A stretch of 64,000 bases of DNA from Kutzneria sp044547355 (GTDB lineage: Bacteria; Actinomycetota; Actinomycetes; Mycobacteriales; Pseudonocardiaceae), in assembly GCF_044547355.1 (NCBI RefSeq), contig NZ_JBIUAG010000025.1, forward strand, positions 95,667 through 159,666, in the 5' to 3' direction. The notes below the pieces were generated by a model. The model saw nothing but the letters and a program-made list of their open reading frames with translations. It had not been told where the DNA came from and did no database searches. Position 1 is the first letter of the stretch, and the number at the start of each line of letters is the position of its first letter. The translations under genes were made by a program, and so were the position numbers. Of the stretch, positions 41,054 to 49,798 are shown one piece after another.

Positions 41054-44000
41054 CCACTGGATCCGCCGGCTGCTGCCGTTCCTGAAGATCCAGCGCCGCA
41101 GCCTGGCGCTCACCTTCGCCGCCGCGCTGGCCGGGGCCGGCCTGGCCGCGGTCACGCCGCTGCTGGAGCGGCACATCGTCGACGAGACCATCCTCAGCCA
41201 CCGATCTCCGCTGTGGCCGTGGCTGATCGCGCTGATCGCGGTCGGCGTGCTGACGTTCTTCGCGTCCCGGATCCGCCGCTACCGGGCGGCCAAGGTGGTG
41301 CTGGAGGTCCAGTACCAGATCCGCAACGCGGTGCACGAGCAGTTGCAGCGCCTGGACATCGGCAGCCACCAGTCGCTGCCGACCGGGCAGCTGGTGTCGC
41401 GCATCTCCACCGACGCCGGCGTGATGGTCCGGGTGCTGTCCTATCTGCCCGCGTTGAGCAGCAACGTGCTGCTGATCGTGGTGTCGCTGGTGGTGATGAT
41501 CGTGCTGTCGCCGCTGCTGGCGGTGATCAGCGCGCTCGTGGTGCCGGCGCTGGTCCTTGTGGTGTACAAGATGCGCCGGCAGGTGCGACCGGCCACTTGG
41601 GACAGTCAGCAGCGCGGGGCCGAGGTGACGCAGACCGTCACCCAGACCGTGTCCGGCATCCGCGTGGTCAAGGCGTTCGGCCAGGAGGACCACGAGCTGG
41701 ACCGGTTCGTCGAGGCCAGCCAACAACTCTACGGCGCGCGCATCCGCTCGGTCCGGCTGATCGCCAAGTACCAGCCGCTGCTGCAAGCGATCCCGGCCGT
41801 CGGACAGGTGCTGCTGCTGGGCTTGGGCGGCTGGCTGGCGCTGCACGGCGCCATCACCGTCGGCACCTTCCTGGCCTTCGCCACCTATCTGGCCCAGGTG
41901 ATCGGGCCGGCGCAGATGTTCGCCGGGATGATCAGCGCCACCCAGCGGGCCGGCATCTCCGCCCGCCGGATCTTCGACCTGCTGGACTCGGTGCCGGCCG
42001 TCGTCGACAAGCCCGACGCCGAGGTGCTGCCGCCGGTCCGCGGCGACATCGCCATCACCGACGCCACTTTCGGCTACCTGCGGTCGGAACCGGTGCTGGA
42101 TGGCTTCACCCTGCGGGTCGAGCCGGGCGAAACCGTGGCCCTGGTCGGCACTTCCGGCTCGGGCAAGTCCACCGTGGCCATGCTGCTGGCCCGCTTCCAC
42201 GACGTGCAGGGCGGCAGCGTCAGGATCGACGGTGTCGATCTCCGCGACGTGACGGTGGATTCGTTGCGCAGCCAGGTCGGCATGGTGTTCGAGGAGAGCT
42301 TCCTGTTCTCCGACACCGTACGTGCGAACATCGGCTACGGCCGGCCGGACGCCACCGACGAGGAGATCGAGGCGGCGGCCCGGTCGGCCGAGGCGCACGA
42401 GTTCATCATGGCGCTGCCGCGGGGTTATGCCACCCAGGTCGGCGAGCGCGGTCTGACGTTGTCCGGTGGGCAGCGGCAACGGATCGCGCTGGCCCGGGCC
42501 CTGCTGACCGATCCGCGGATCCTGGTGCTGGACGACGCGACCAGCGCCGTGGACGCCCGGATCGAGGAGGGCATTCACGCGACACTGCGCCGGGTGATGG
42601 TCGACCGCACCACGCTGTTGATCGCTCACCGCCGCTCCACGCTGCGGCTGGCGAGCCGGATCGCCTTGGTGGACAAGGGAAGCGTGGTCGCCCAGGGCAG
42701 TCACGACGAGCTGATGGCCGCCAGTCCGCTGTATCGGCGGCTGCTGGCCGGCGCCGACGAGGACATCGACATCGAGGTGGCCGAAGGGGTCACCGAGCAG
42801 GCCTGGCAGGCCGACGACGGCGCCCGCGCGAAGCTGGCGATCATGGAGACGCCCAAGGAGATGGCCGCCGGGATCGCCGCGTTGCCGCCGGCCCGAGACC
42901 GGGCGGAGGTCGACACCGTCGGCGACGACGACCCGCACTTCTCCTTCCGTCGCTTCGTGTGGCGACACCGCACGGCGCTCGGGCTGGGCCTGTTTCTGGT
43001 GCTGCTGGACGCTGTCGCCACCGCCGCCGGCCCGTACTTCTCCCGTGAGGGCATCGACAACGGCGTGCTCAGCGGGTCCGGCGCGGCACTGCTGCTGTCG
43101 GCCGGCGTCTTCTTCGCCGTGGTGCTGGGCGATCTCGCCGTGTCGGTGGCGATGACGCTGGTCAACGGCCGCACCGGCGAACGCCTGCTGCTGGCGTTGA
43201 AGGTCCGGGTGTTCAAGCGGCTGCTGCGGCTGCCGGTCTCGTTCTACGACCGGGAGATGGTCGGGCAGGTCATGACCCGCATGACCACCGACACCGACTC
43301 GTTCTCCTCGTTGCTGCAGAACGGTTTGCTCCAGGCCGCGGCCAGCGTGCTGACCTTCACCGGCGTGTTCGCGGCGATGGCCGTGATGAACATCGAGCTG
43401 ACCGGGGTGGCCGCGCTGGTGCTGATCCCGTTCGTGCTGGCCACCACCGTGTTCCGGCGGCTGGCCAAGGGCAGCTACGTGCAGGCCCGGGAGCGGATCT
43501 CCGACGTCAACGCCGGCTTGCAGGAAAGTCTTTCCGGGGTGCGGGAATCGCAGGCGTTCGGGCAGCAGGGGCGCCGGCACAGCGAGTTCAAGCGGCTGAC
43601 CCGGGGCTACCTGGACGCCCGGATGAAGGCGCAGCGGCTCATCTCCGCGTACTTCCCGTTCCTGGAGTTCCTGTCCGACCTCGGGGCCGCGCTGGTGCTC
43701 GGCGCGGGCTACTTCCTCATTGCCCGCAACGAGTTGACCGCCGGCGAGCTGATCGCGTTCGTGCTCTACCTCGGCCTGTTCTTCGCGCCCATCCAGCAGC
43801 TGTCCGGCGTGTTCGACGACTGGCAGCAGGCGCGGGTGTCCATGCAGCGGATCAACGACCTGCTGGCCGAGCCCGATCTCACGCCCACGGCCTCGGATCC
43901 CACGCACCCCGGTCGGCTGACCGGCCGGATCGTCTTGCGGGACCTGTGGTTCCGCTATCCGGGCGTGGACACCGACGTGCTGCGGGGCGTGGATCTCGTG

Positions 44001-44669
44001 GTGGAGCCGGGGGAAACGGTCGCGCTGATCGGCGAGACCGGGGCCGGAAAGTCCACTGTGGTCAAGCTGCTGGCCCGGTTCTACGACCCCGACCGGGGAT
44101 CCGTCACCATCGACGGCCATGATCTGCGCCAGCTGGATCCGCAGGAGTTCCGCCGGCAGCTGGGTTACGTGCCGCAGGAGGCTTTCCTGTTCCCCGGCAC
44201 CATTCGGGACAACATCGCCTACGGCCGGCCCGAGGCCACCGACGCCGAGGTCGAGGCGGCCGCCCGGGCCATCGGCGCGCACGACTTCGTGGCCAAGCTC
44301 CCCGGGGGCTACCTGCACGAGATCGGCGAGCGGGGCGGTTCGCTCTCGGCCGGGCAGCGGCAACTGCTGTGCCTGGCCCGGGCCCAACTCGTCGACCCGG
44401 TCCTGCTGCTGCTGGACGAAGCGACCGCAAACCTCGACCTGGCAACGGAATCCGTCGTCTCCGCCGCCATGTCCACACTGGCCGTGGGCCGCACCACCAT
44501 CCTGGTCGCGCACCGCTTGCAGACCGCCCGCGCCGCCGACCGGATCGCGGTCATGGACGCCGGGCGTGTGGTCGCCGTCGGCACTCACGAGCAACTGCTC
44601 GCCGACAGCGACCACTACGCCAGGCTGTGGACAGCCTTCGCTGTCACACCAGCTGCGCGTCCAGCGTGA
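41046..44669 (+). CDS. Fused ABC exporter (TMD-NBD-TMD-NBD) with one degenerate ATP site
   Basis: A 1207-residue full transporter made of two type IV exporter halves in one chain; homologues are usually two genes. Half 1: membrane domain, Walker A G-T-S-G-S-G-K-S-T near 368, signature L-S-G-G-Q, Walker B ending Asp496-Asp497, so the catalytic Glu is replaced by Asp. Half 2: Walker A G-E-T-G-A-G-K-S-T near 996, variant signature L-S-A-G-Q near 1100, Walker B with Asp1124-Glu1125. Both deviations fall in the same composite ATP site, as in heterodimeric multidrug exporters. Operon with marR. The 3' end overlaps the osmC-like gene by 26 bp tail to tail. Confidence 0.93.
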   Translation: MPDHWIRRLLPFLKIQRRSLALTFAAALAGAGLAAVTPLLERHIVDETILSHRSPLWPWLIALIAVGVLTFFASRIRRYRAAKVVLEVQYQIRNAVHEQLQRLDIGSHQSLPTGQLVSRISTDAGVMVRVLSYLPALSSNVLLIVVSLVVMIVLSPLLAVISALVVPALVLVVYKMRRQVRPATWDSQQRGAEVTQTVTQTVSGIRVVKAFGQEDHELDRFVEASQQLYGARIRSVRLIAKYQPLLQAIPAVGQVLLLGLGGWLALHGAITVGTFLAFATYLAQVIGPAQMFAGMISATQRAGISARRIFDLLDSVPAVVDKPDAEVLPPVRGDIAITDATFGYLRSEPVLDGFTLRVEPGETVALVGTSGSGKSTVAMLLARFHDVQGGSVRIDGVDLRDVTVDSLRSQVGMVFEESFLFSDTVRANIGYGRPDATDEEIEAAARSAEAHEFIMALPRGYATQVGERGLTLSGGQRQRIALARALLTDPRILVLDDATSAVDARIEEGIHATLRRVMVDRTTLLIAHRRSTLRLASRIALVDKGSVVAQGSHDELMAASPLYRRLLAGADEDIDIEVAEGVTEQAWQADDGARAKLAIMETPKEMAAGIAALPPARDRAEVDTVGDDDPHFSFRRFVWRHRTALGLGLFLVLLDAVATAAGPYFSREGIDNGVLSGSGAALLLSAGVFFAVVLGDLAVSVAMTLVNGRTGERLLLALKVRVFKRLLRLPVSFYDREMVGQVMTRMTTDTDSFSSLLQNGLLQAAASVLTFTGVFAAMAVMNIELTGVAALVLIPFVLATTVFRRLAKGSYVQARERISDVNAGLQESLSGVRESQAFGQQGRRHSEFKRLTRGYLDARMKAQRLISAYFPFLEFLSDLGAALVLGAGYFLIARNELTAGELIAFVLYLGLFFAPIQQLSGVFDDWQQARVSMQRINDLLAEPDLTPTASDPTHPGRLTGRIVLRDLWFRYPGVDTDVLRGVDLVVEPGETVALIGETGAGKSTVVKLLARFYDPDRGSVTIDGHDLRQLDPQEFRRQLGYVPQEAFLFPGTIRDNIAYGRPEATDAEVEAAARAIGAHDFVAKLPGGYLHEIGERGGSLSAGQRQLLCLARAQLVDPVLLLLDEATANLDLATESVVSAAMSTLAVGRTTILVAHRLQTARAADRIAVMDAGRVVAVGTHEQLLADSDHYARLWTAFAVTPAARPA

Positions 44670-45078
44670 TCGTCGTGCCGGTCAGCGCCTTGCTGACCGG
44701 GCAGGTGTCCTTGGCGGTCTTGGCCAGCTCGGCGAACTTCGCCGGGTCGAGGCCGGGGATCTTGGCGTTGACCGTGATCGCGATCCCGGTCAACGCGAAC
44801 CCGCCGGCCGGGTCCGGGCCCAGCGTCACCTCGGCGCTCACGTCCAGCGAGTCGGCCGTGATGCCCTCCCCGCCGAGCACGCCCGACAGGTTCATCGCCA
44901 GGCACGAGCTGTGCGCGGCGGCGATCAGCTCCTCCGGCGAGGTCTGACCGTCCGGGTTGCCCGTGCGCGTCGGGAACGACACATCGAACTGCCCCGCGTT
45001 GGAGGAGTCGAACGACACCGTCCCCTTCCCGTTCTGCAGTCCGCCTTCCCAGTGGGTGGTGGCGTCGCGGCTGGGCAT
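44644..45078 (-). CDS. OsmC family peroxiredoxin-like protein
   Basis: A 144-residue OsmC/Ohr-fold protein, probably a thiol-dependent organic hydroperoxide reductase. The two redox cysteines are seen in A-A-A-H-S-S-C-L-A-M and K-D-T-C-P-V-S-K-A-L. ATG at 45078 has GGGAGG 6 nt upstream. Its 3' end overlaps the convergent ABC exporter gene by 26 bp. Confidence 0.92.
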   Translation of the reverse strand: MPSRDATTHWEGGLQNGKGTVSFDSSNAGQFDVSFPTRTGNPDGQTSPEELIAAAHSSCLAMNLSGVLGGEGITADSLDVSAEVTLGPDPAGGFALTGIAITVNAKIPGLDPAKFAELAKTAKDTCPVSKALTGTTITLDAQLV

Positions 45079-45255
45079 TGTGGCCTCCCTGGTGAGTGGT
45101 TGTAGCCCAACCCTAGCGCACACTTAAATCGTCCGCAATGCATCTGCCCGAGTTCGCCCGGTCACACCCCCGCAGCCGTCCAGTCCGACCGGCCCCGCCG
45201 AAGGTAGAGGGAAACCGGTGGCGAAGCGGGCGGGCGGGTACGCAGAATGCCGGGT

Positions 45256-45672
45256 ATGACCGTGTTCGTGTGCCAGCAGTGCCGAGCTCCGCTGACCCGC
45301 GCGGTCGTGCTGGTGGAACTGCCCGATCCGGGGGACGACCGCGAGCCGACGATGGGCCGCGGGACGTACGCGGTGGATCCGGAGCCGTTCGGGCCGCCGT
45401 ACGTGCCGGCGCCGCCGGACAGCCCGGCGCTGCGGCGGTACTCCACTGTGAGCGTGTCGGACGGCCCGAAGGGGACGATTGTGTTGCACCCGGAGGACTT
45501 CCGACTCTGGCCGCGCCGGATTGCCAGGCGGAGCATCGGGTGCTGCGGGCCGGCCGGGACCGATGGGCCGAACCTGGTGTGCTGGTGCGACACGGAGATC
45601 GCGACCGAGGTGAACGACTGCTACACCCCGCACGAGATCCGGCTGGAGCCGGACCGCGTGACGAAGGACTGA
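45256..45672 (+). CDS. Hypothetical protein with N-terminal CxxC
   Basis: A 138-residue protein beginning M-T-V-F-V-C-Q-Q-C-R-A-P-L-T, with a later C-C-G and C-W-C-D, suggesting a small zinc-binding unit. I do not recognise the family beyond similarity in style to uncharacterised actinobacterial proteins. ATG at 45247 would add three residues. Divergent from the osmC-like gene. Confidence 0.72.
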   Translation: MTVFVCQQCRAPLTRAVVLVELPDPGDDREPTMGRGTYAVDPEPFGPPYVPAPPDSPALRRYSTVSVSDGPKGTIVLHPEDFRLWPRRIARRSIGCCGPAGTDGPNLVCWCDTEIATEVNDCYTPHEIRLEPDRVTKD

Positions 45673-45683
45673 GCCACCAGGGC

Positions 45684-45724
45684 ACGACTTGGCTAAGACA
45701 CAACGTTGCGTCCAGCCAAGTCGT
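45684..45724. terminator. Bidirectional hairpin between convergent genes
   Basis: ACGACTTGGCT and AGCCAAGTCGT, perfect 11-bp arms; the loop contains a further GACACAACGTTGCGTC near-palindrome. It lies between the CxxC protein and L,D-transpeptidase stop codons. Confidence 0.75.
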
Positions 45725-45725
45725 T

Positions 45726-46415
45726 CTAGAAGATCAGCACTTCAGCCCCGGGGTGCAGCAGCGGGTAGATGTCGTCGATGGACTGGTCGGTCATGCGCAC
45801 GCAGCCGTTGCTGGCCGGCACCGGCTCGACCGGCTCGCCGCCGTGCACGGCGATGCCGGTGGTGGTGATGTAGCTGGGGCGGTAGAGCTTGCCCAGCGGC
45901 GCGTACTCCCAGAAGTTGATCTGGTAGTAGACGTGGAAGTCGCCGAGCGGCGTGATGCGGTCGCCGGTGTTGGCGCCGGTCGACACGTCGTAGATCCGGT
46001 CCACCGCCCCATCGACGACGGTGTAGTCGACCTGGTGGGCGATGTCGACCTCGAGGTGGGTGCCGGCGGTGGCGTGCTGGGGAGTGATCTTGTGCGGCGA
46101 GCGCAGCGCGGCGGCGGTGGCGTCGTCGATGACGCCGGTGCGGGGCAGGCCCTGGACCTTCTGGAACGCGACGAGGGCGTGCTTGGTCTCGTCGTCGAGA
46201 GTCCCGTTCACCTGCCGGGCCTGGTACCCCAGGTCGTGCAGGATCTGCTGCGCCTGCGCGACGGTCGGCGGGGCCGGCTTGGCCGGGGACGAGGTCGCGG
46301 CGGTGGCGGAGGTCATGGCCTTCGCGATCGGCGCGGGGGCGGACTGCGCCTGGGCGCAGGCGGTGGCCAGCAGCACGACAGAGCCTGCGACCAGCGCTTT
46401 AGCGGTCTTCGACAT
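45726..46415 (-). CDS. L,D-transpeptidase with peptidoglycan-binding domain
   Basis: Forms or remodels 3-3 cross-links in peptidoglycan. The 229-residue exported protein has a signal sequence with Cys20 after L-L-A-T-A (an imperfect lipobox), a Pro/Ala/Thr linker, a PG_binding_1 domain (about 50-105) and a YkuD domain with His191 (V-H-G-G) and the nucleophile Cys205 in S-N-G-C-V-R-M. All catalytic residues are present. Whether it is a lipoprotein or secreted is uncertain. Confidence 0.93.
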   Translation of the reverse strand: MSKTAKALVAGSVVLLATACAQAQSAPAPIAKAMTSATAATSSPAKPAPPTVAQAQQILHDLGYQARQVNGTLDDETKHALVAFQKVQGLPRTGVIDDATAAALRSPHKITPQHATAGTHLEVDIAHQVDYTVVDGAVDRIYDVSTGANTGDRITPLGDFHVYYQINFWEYAPLGKLYRPSYITTTGIAVHGGEPVEPVPASNGCVRMTDQSIDDIYPLLHPGAEVLIF

Positions 46416-46523
46416 GTGCTCGGATCTCCCTGATCCCCTGGGGCGAACGAATCGGCGTCACTGGGGATTGGCTCGAGTGTCCTCGGGCGCAACTTCCGAC
46501 GCCACTCGGCCGTCGACCCTGGT

Positions 46524-47042
46524 GTGGAAGAACTGGAGTCGCTGTACCGGGAGAACGTGCGCGCGCTGCTCGGCTACGCCGCGCGCCGGCTCCGCGACCC
46601 GAACGAGGCGGCCGACGTGGTGGCGGCCACCTTCCTGGCCGTGCTGGAGAAGCCGGGCGGCTACGACCCGGCCCGCGGCACGGCCCGGTCCTGGCTGTTC
46701 GGCATCACCGCCAACCTGATCGCCTCCCGGGGCCGCCGGCGGGGCGCGGAGTTCCGGGCCTTGCATCGCGTCTACGGTCAACGCACACTCGCGCCCGACG
46801 ACTTCGCCGAACTGGAGGCCCGCGTGGACGCCGCCAACGCCGCGACCGCCGTGCTGGCCGGGCTTGACGACCTGCCGCCGGCCGAGCGGGAACTGTTCCT
46901 GCTGGTCAGCGTGGACGAGCTGACGCCGGGCGAGGCGGCCGCGGTGCTGGGCATCACGGCCTCGGCGGCGCGGATGCGGCTGGCCCGGGCCCGCCGCAAG
47001 CTGGTGCCGCTGACCGGGGAGGGATCGACATGCCCGAGCTGA
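46524..47042 (+). CDS. ECF-type RNA polymerase sigma factor
   Basis: A 172-residue sigma factor with region 2 (L-R-D-P-N-E-A-A-D-V-V-A-A-T-F-L) and region 4 (L-P-P-A-E-R-E-L-F-L and L-T-P-G-E-A-A-A-V-L-G-I-T-A-S-A-A). GTG start; the 3' end overlaps the next gene by 13 bp, which points to that product as its partner. Target genes are not evident from the window. Confidence 0.92.
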   Translation: MEELESLYRENVRALLGYAARRLRDPNEAADVVAATFLAVLEKPGGYDPARGTARSWLFGITANLIASRGRRRGAEFRALHRVYGQRTLAPDDFAELEARVDAANAATAVLAGLDDLPPAERELFLLVSVDELTPGEAAAVLGITASAARMRLARARRKLVPLTGEGSTCPS

Positions 47043-47764
47043 CGCCGTTCGAGGAGCGGATGCTGGCCGGCCTGCGGCAGATCGAACCGCCTCACCGCCG
47101 CCGGCGCTGGCTGCCGGTGGCGGCGTCCGCGGCGGTGGCGGCCGCGCTGCTGGCGCTGGCCGTGGTCCGGCCGCCGATCGGCGGGCCGAACGAGGTGCAC
47201 GAGGCCGGCGCGCCGCCGTCGATCCGCTACCTGCGCTGGGTCACCCCGCATCCGGGCACGCCCGACCAGCGGACCGACGAGGTGTGGATCGACGACGTGC
47301 ACCACACCGTGCGGCTGAAGTCGGCCGACTTCGACCGCACGTTCACCGACGTGCCGGAGCCGATCGCGCTCAACCGGCCCGGCATGCCGGACGAGTTCGC
47401 CAAGATGTCGCCGGACGTGCTGGTGGCCGACCAGCGCACCATCGTCGCCGACCTACCGCGCGCCGAGACCGACCTGTCCGCCGCGATCACCACGGTGGCC
47501 AGGCAGACCGGGACGAACAACGCGCAAGTGCTGGCCGACCTGCTCAGCAAACCGGGACTCAGCGCGGACATGCGGGCCGTGACGGTGAAGGTCCTGCTGC
47601 GGCAGCCCGAGGTCGGCCTGGTTGACCCGAAGACCATTGGCTACGACAACATGCAGGGCTCGCTGTACGTGGCCAACATCGGGGACCTGTCGTTGCAGCT
47701 GGTCATCGACATGGGCACGGACACGCTGCTGTCGATGAACAAGGCGCAGATCGTCAACCGGTAG
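47030..47764 (+). CDS. Membrane protein coupled to the sigma factor (possible anti-sigma factor)
   Basis: A 244-residue protein with a short cytoplasmic N-terminus (1-26, ending R-R-R-R), a membrane helix (about 27-46) and an extracellular domain of about 195 residues. The cytoplasmic part is too short for a classical zinc-binding anti-sigma domain, so an anti-sigma role rests on gene overlap only. Similar proteins follow ECF sigma genes in many actinomycetes. Its 3' end overlaps the convergent GH30 gene by 11 bp. Confidence 0.78.
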   Translation: MPELTPFEERMLAGLRQIEPPHRRRRWLPVAASAAVAAALLALAVVRPPIGGPNEVHEAGAPPSIRYLRWVTPHPGTPDQRTDEVWIDDVHHTVRLKSADFDRTFTDVPEPIALNRPGMPDEFAKMSPDVLVADQRTIVADLPRAETDLSAAITTVARQTGTNNAQVLADLLSKPGLSADMRAVTVKVLLRQPEVGLVDPKTIGYDNMQGSLYVANIGDLSLQLVIDMGTDTLLSMNKAQIVNR

Positions 47765-49601
47765 CGTTCAGCGTCCACTGCTGCCCGGGGCCGACGGTCA
47801 GCCGCACACCGTCCGATGTGGACGTTGCCGTCAATCCCCTGCCCTGGTTGGAGATCGTGCCGTTGGCGATCGACCACTGCTGGCCGGGGGACCCGTCGCA
47901 GGTCCGCTGGGTCACCGCCGTGGCCGAGGCGTCGAGGCACTTTCCGCTGTTCACGGAGGTGACCGTGCCGTTGGCCCGCACGGTCCAGCGCTGGTTGGCG
48001 TCGCCGGTGGTGTGGTACTGGATCACCGCCGCACCGTCCGAAGTGGACGCACCGGCGACGTCGGCGGCGGAGCCGGAGTTGGCGGCCTGGATGACGTAGC
48101 TACGGCCGGGCGTGGCGGAAGTCGGCTGGCTGAAGGTGAACGTGGTGATGCTGCGGGCCGGCAGCGTGGCGGTCGCGGTGCTGCCGCTGACCGTGGGCAG
48201 GACTACCGGCGCGAGGTCCTCGGTGGCGCTCGTGCGGTAGGCCCCGGTGGCCGTGAGCTGGCCGTTGGTCGCGCCGAAGTGCAGCGGGAAGGCGGTGTCC
48301 GAGGTGTTGTCGTTGATCGCCACGACCGTCCAGGCGCCGCCGGACTCGAAGGCCACCGGCCACACGTTGGCCGGCATGCCGGTGATCGGGAAGCGCAGCG
48401 CGTTGGGCCGCACGAAGCGGCTGAAGTTGGCCAGCGCCCAGAACCGTTTGGTGACGTACAGACTCTGGTTGCCGTTGGTGGCGTAGTTCGGGTCGTAGTA
48501 GATCAGGCCGTCGTTCCAGCCCTGCCCGTTCTTGGTCGTCGGGCAGCTCGGCGCGGCCACCGGGTCGCAGCCCAGCACCGGCGACAAAGCCGTCCACCAG
48601 TCGAACTGGGCGTCGTTGGCCTCGGTCAGGTCCTGGTGGATCAGGTCGGCCATGCGCAGGCCGCCGTCGATCGTCGGGTCGTAGCCCTGGCCGAAGCCGC
48701 CGCCGTTGGAGCAGCAGATCTCCGTGGCCCACAGCGGTTTGCCGTAGTTCTTGGCGCTGGCCCGCAGGGTGTTGAGGGTGGAGTTGGCCGGGAAGTCGTA
48801 GGTGTGGTGGGCCAGCGCGACCAGGTAGCGCTGGGTGGTCGCGTCCCCGGCCCAGGCCGGCAGCTCGAAGATGTCCTGCAACGCCCAGCTCGTCTCGTCG
48901 GCCAGCACCTGCGCCGACGAGCCGGCGTTGGCCAGCGCCGCCCCCACCGCCCGCACGATCGGGCCGCGCTGGCCGGTGCCGACCGACATGCCCTCCTGGC
49001 CGCAGTCGCCGAAGTTGCTGTCCGGCTCGTTCATCGGGCTGACCTGCGAGAACGTCACCCCCTGCTGCTGGAAGTGGGTCACCACGTCGGCCAGGTACTG
49101 CCCGAACGCCGCCTCGTTTCCGCTGGTCAGGGAGCCGCCGCAGCTCTTGCCGTTGGTCGTCCACACCGGCGGGGCGCTGTTCACGAACGCCTGGAGGTCG
49201 GCAACCCCGTGCCGCGCCGCCTGCGTCACGAAGGTCGTGCCGCCCGGATCCCTCGTCCAGTCATAGACCCCCGGGCTGACCAGCGGCGTCTGTGGGGCCC
49301 GGGGCGGATTCGTCACGCCGACCCCGCCGCCGCCAACGTTGTAGCGATAGACGCTCAGGTTCAGGCCGTCCGGCCCGAACAGCAGATCCCCCACCCGCTG
49401 CTGCACCGCCGGGGCGAAGTGCGCCAGGTCGTTCACCCACCACGCGCCCGAGGCCCCGAACCCCTGCACCGACTGCGCCGGCGTCCCCGTCACCTCCGCC
49501 GCCGCCAGTGGCGCCGCCTGGGCCGTCGTCCCGTGGCCCGCCACCGCCGGGGCCGCCACCACCGTCATCGCCAGCGCCGTCGCCAGGATCACCCCACGCA
49601 T
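47754..49601 (-). CDS. Secreted GH30-family glycoside hydrolase with ricin-type lectin domain
   Basis: A 615-residue exported enzyme. Signal peptide 1-30; the catalytic barrel has the acid/base Glu in S-P-M-N-E-P-D-S-N and the nucleophile Glu in W-A-T-E-I-C-C; a beta-sandwich follows; the last 125 residues are a ricin B/CBM13 trefoil with Q-x-W repeats. This architecture fits endo-beta-1,6-galactanase-like or related GH30 enzymes acting on plant or fungal polysaccharides; the exact bond cleaved is not determined. Confidence 0.92.
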   Translation of the reverse strand: MRGVILATALAMTVVAAPAVAGHGTTAQAAPLAAAEVTGTPAQSVQGFGASGAWWVNDLAHFAPAVQQRVGDLLFGPDGLNLSVYRYNVGGGGVGVTNPPRAPQTPLVSPGVYDWTRDPGGTTFVTQAARHGVADLQAFVNSAPPVWTTNGKSCGGSLTSGNEAAFGQYLADVVTHFQQQGVTFSQVSPMNEPDSNFGDCGQEGMSVGTGQRGPIVRAVGAALANAGSSAQVLADETSWALQDIFELPAWAGDATTQRYLVALAHHTYDFPANSTLNTLRASAKNYGKPLWATEICCSNGGGFGQGYDPTIDGGLRMADLIHQDLTEANDAQFDWWTALSPVLGCDPVAAPSCPTTKNGQGWNDGLIYYDPNYATNGNQSLYVTKRFWALANFSRFVRPNALRFPITGMPANVWPVAFESGGAWTVVAINDNTSDTAFPLHFGATNGQLTATGAYRTSATEDLAPVVLPTVSGSTATATLPARSITTFTFSQPTSATPGRSYVIQAANSGSAADVAGASTSDGAAVIQYHTTGDANQRWTVRANGTVTSVNSGKCLDASATAVTQRTCDGSPGQQWSIANGTISNQGRGLTATSTSDGVRLTVGPGQQWTLNATG

Positions 49602-49718
49602 GGCGACGACGTTAGGCAGTGATCGCCACCCCCCGGTACCCCCAACAGTTCACAGTTGAAAACCCCGGCGATCCGCGCTCACCCACAGAGCGAACGCCCG
49701 TTCCCAGCCGCGTGCGGC

Positions 49719-49740
49719 AAGCCGCCCGGGCGGGCGGCTT
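49719..49740 (-). terminator. Hairpin downstream of the acyltransferase gene
   Basis: AAGCCGCCCG and CGGGCGGCTT form a 10-bp inverted repeat with a very short loop, in the 197-bp gap between the acyltransferase 3' end and the GH30 start. Confidence 0.55.
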
Positions 49741-49798
49741 GTCGATCTGCCTGAAACCTAGAGTCGGTCTGTCGGTGAGGGGGACTCGCGGGGGCGGG

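Noticed and set aside
47030..47764. Firm assignment of the sigma-associated membrane protein as a zinc anti-sigma factor
   Set aside because: No H-x3-C-x2-C motif and too short a cytoplasmic part; only gene overlap supports the link.
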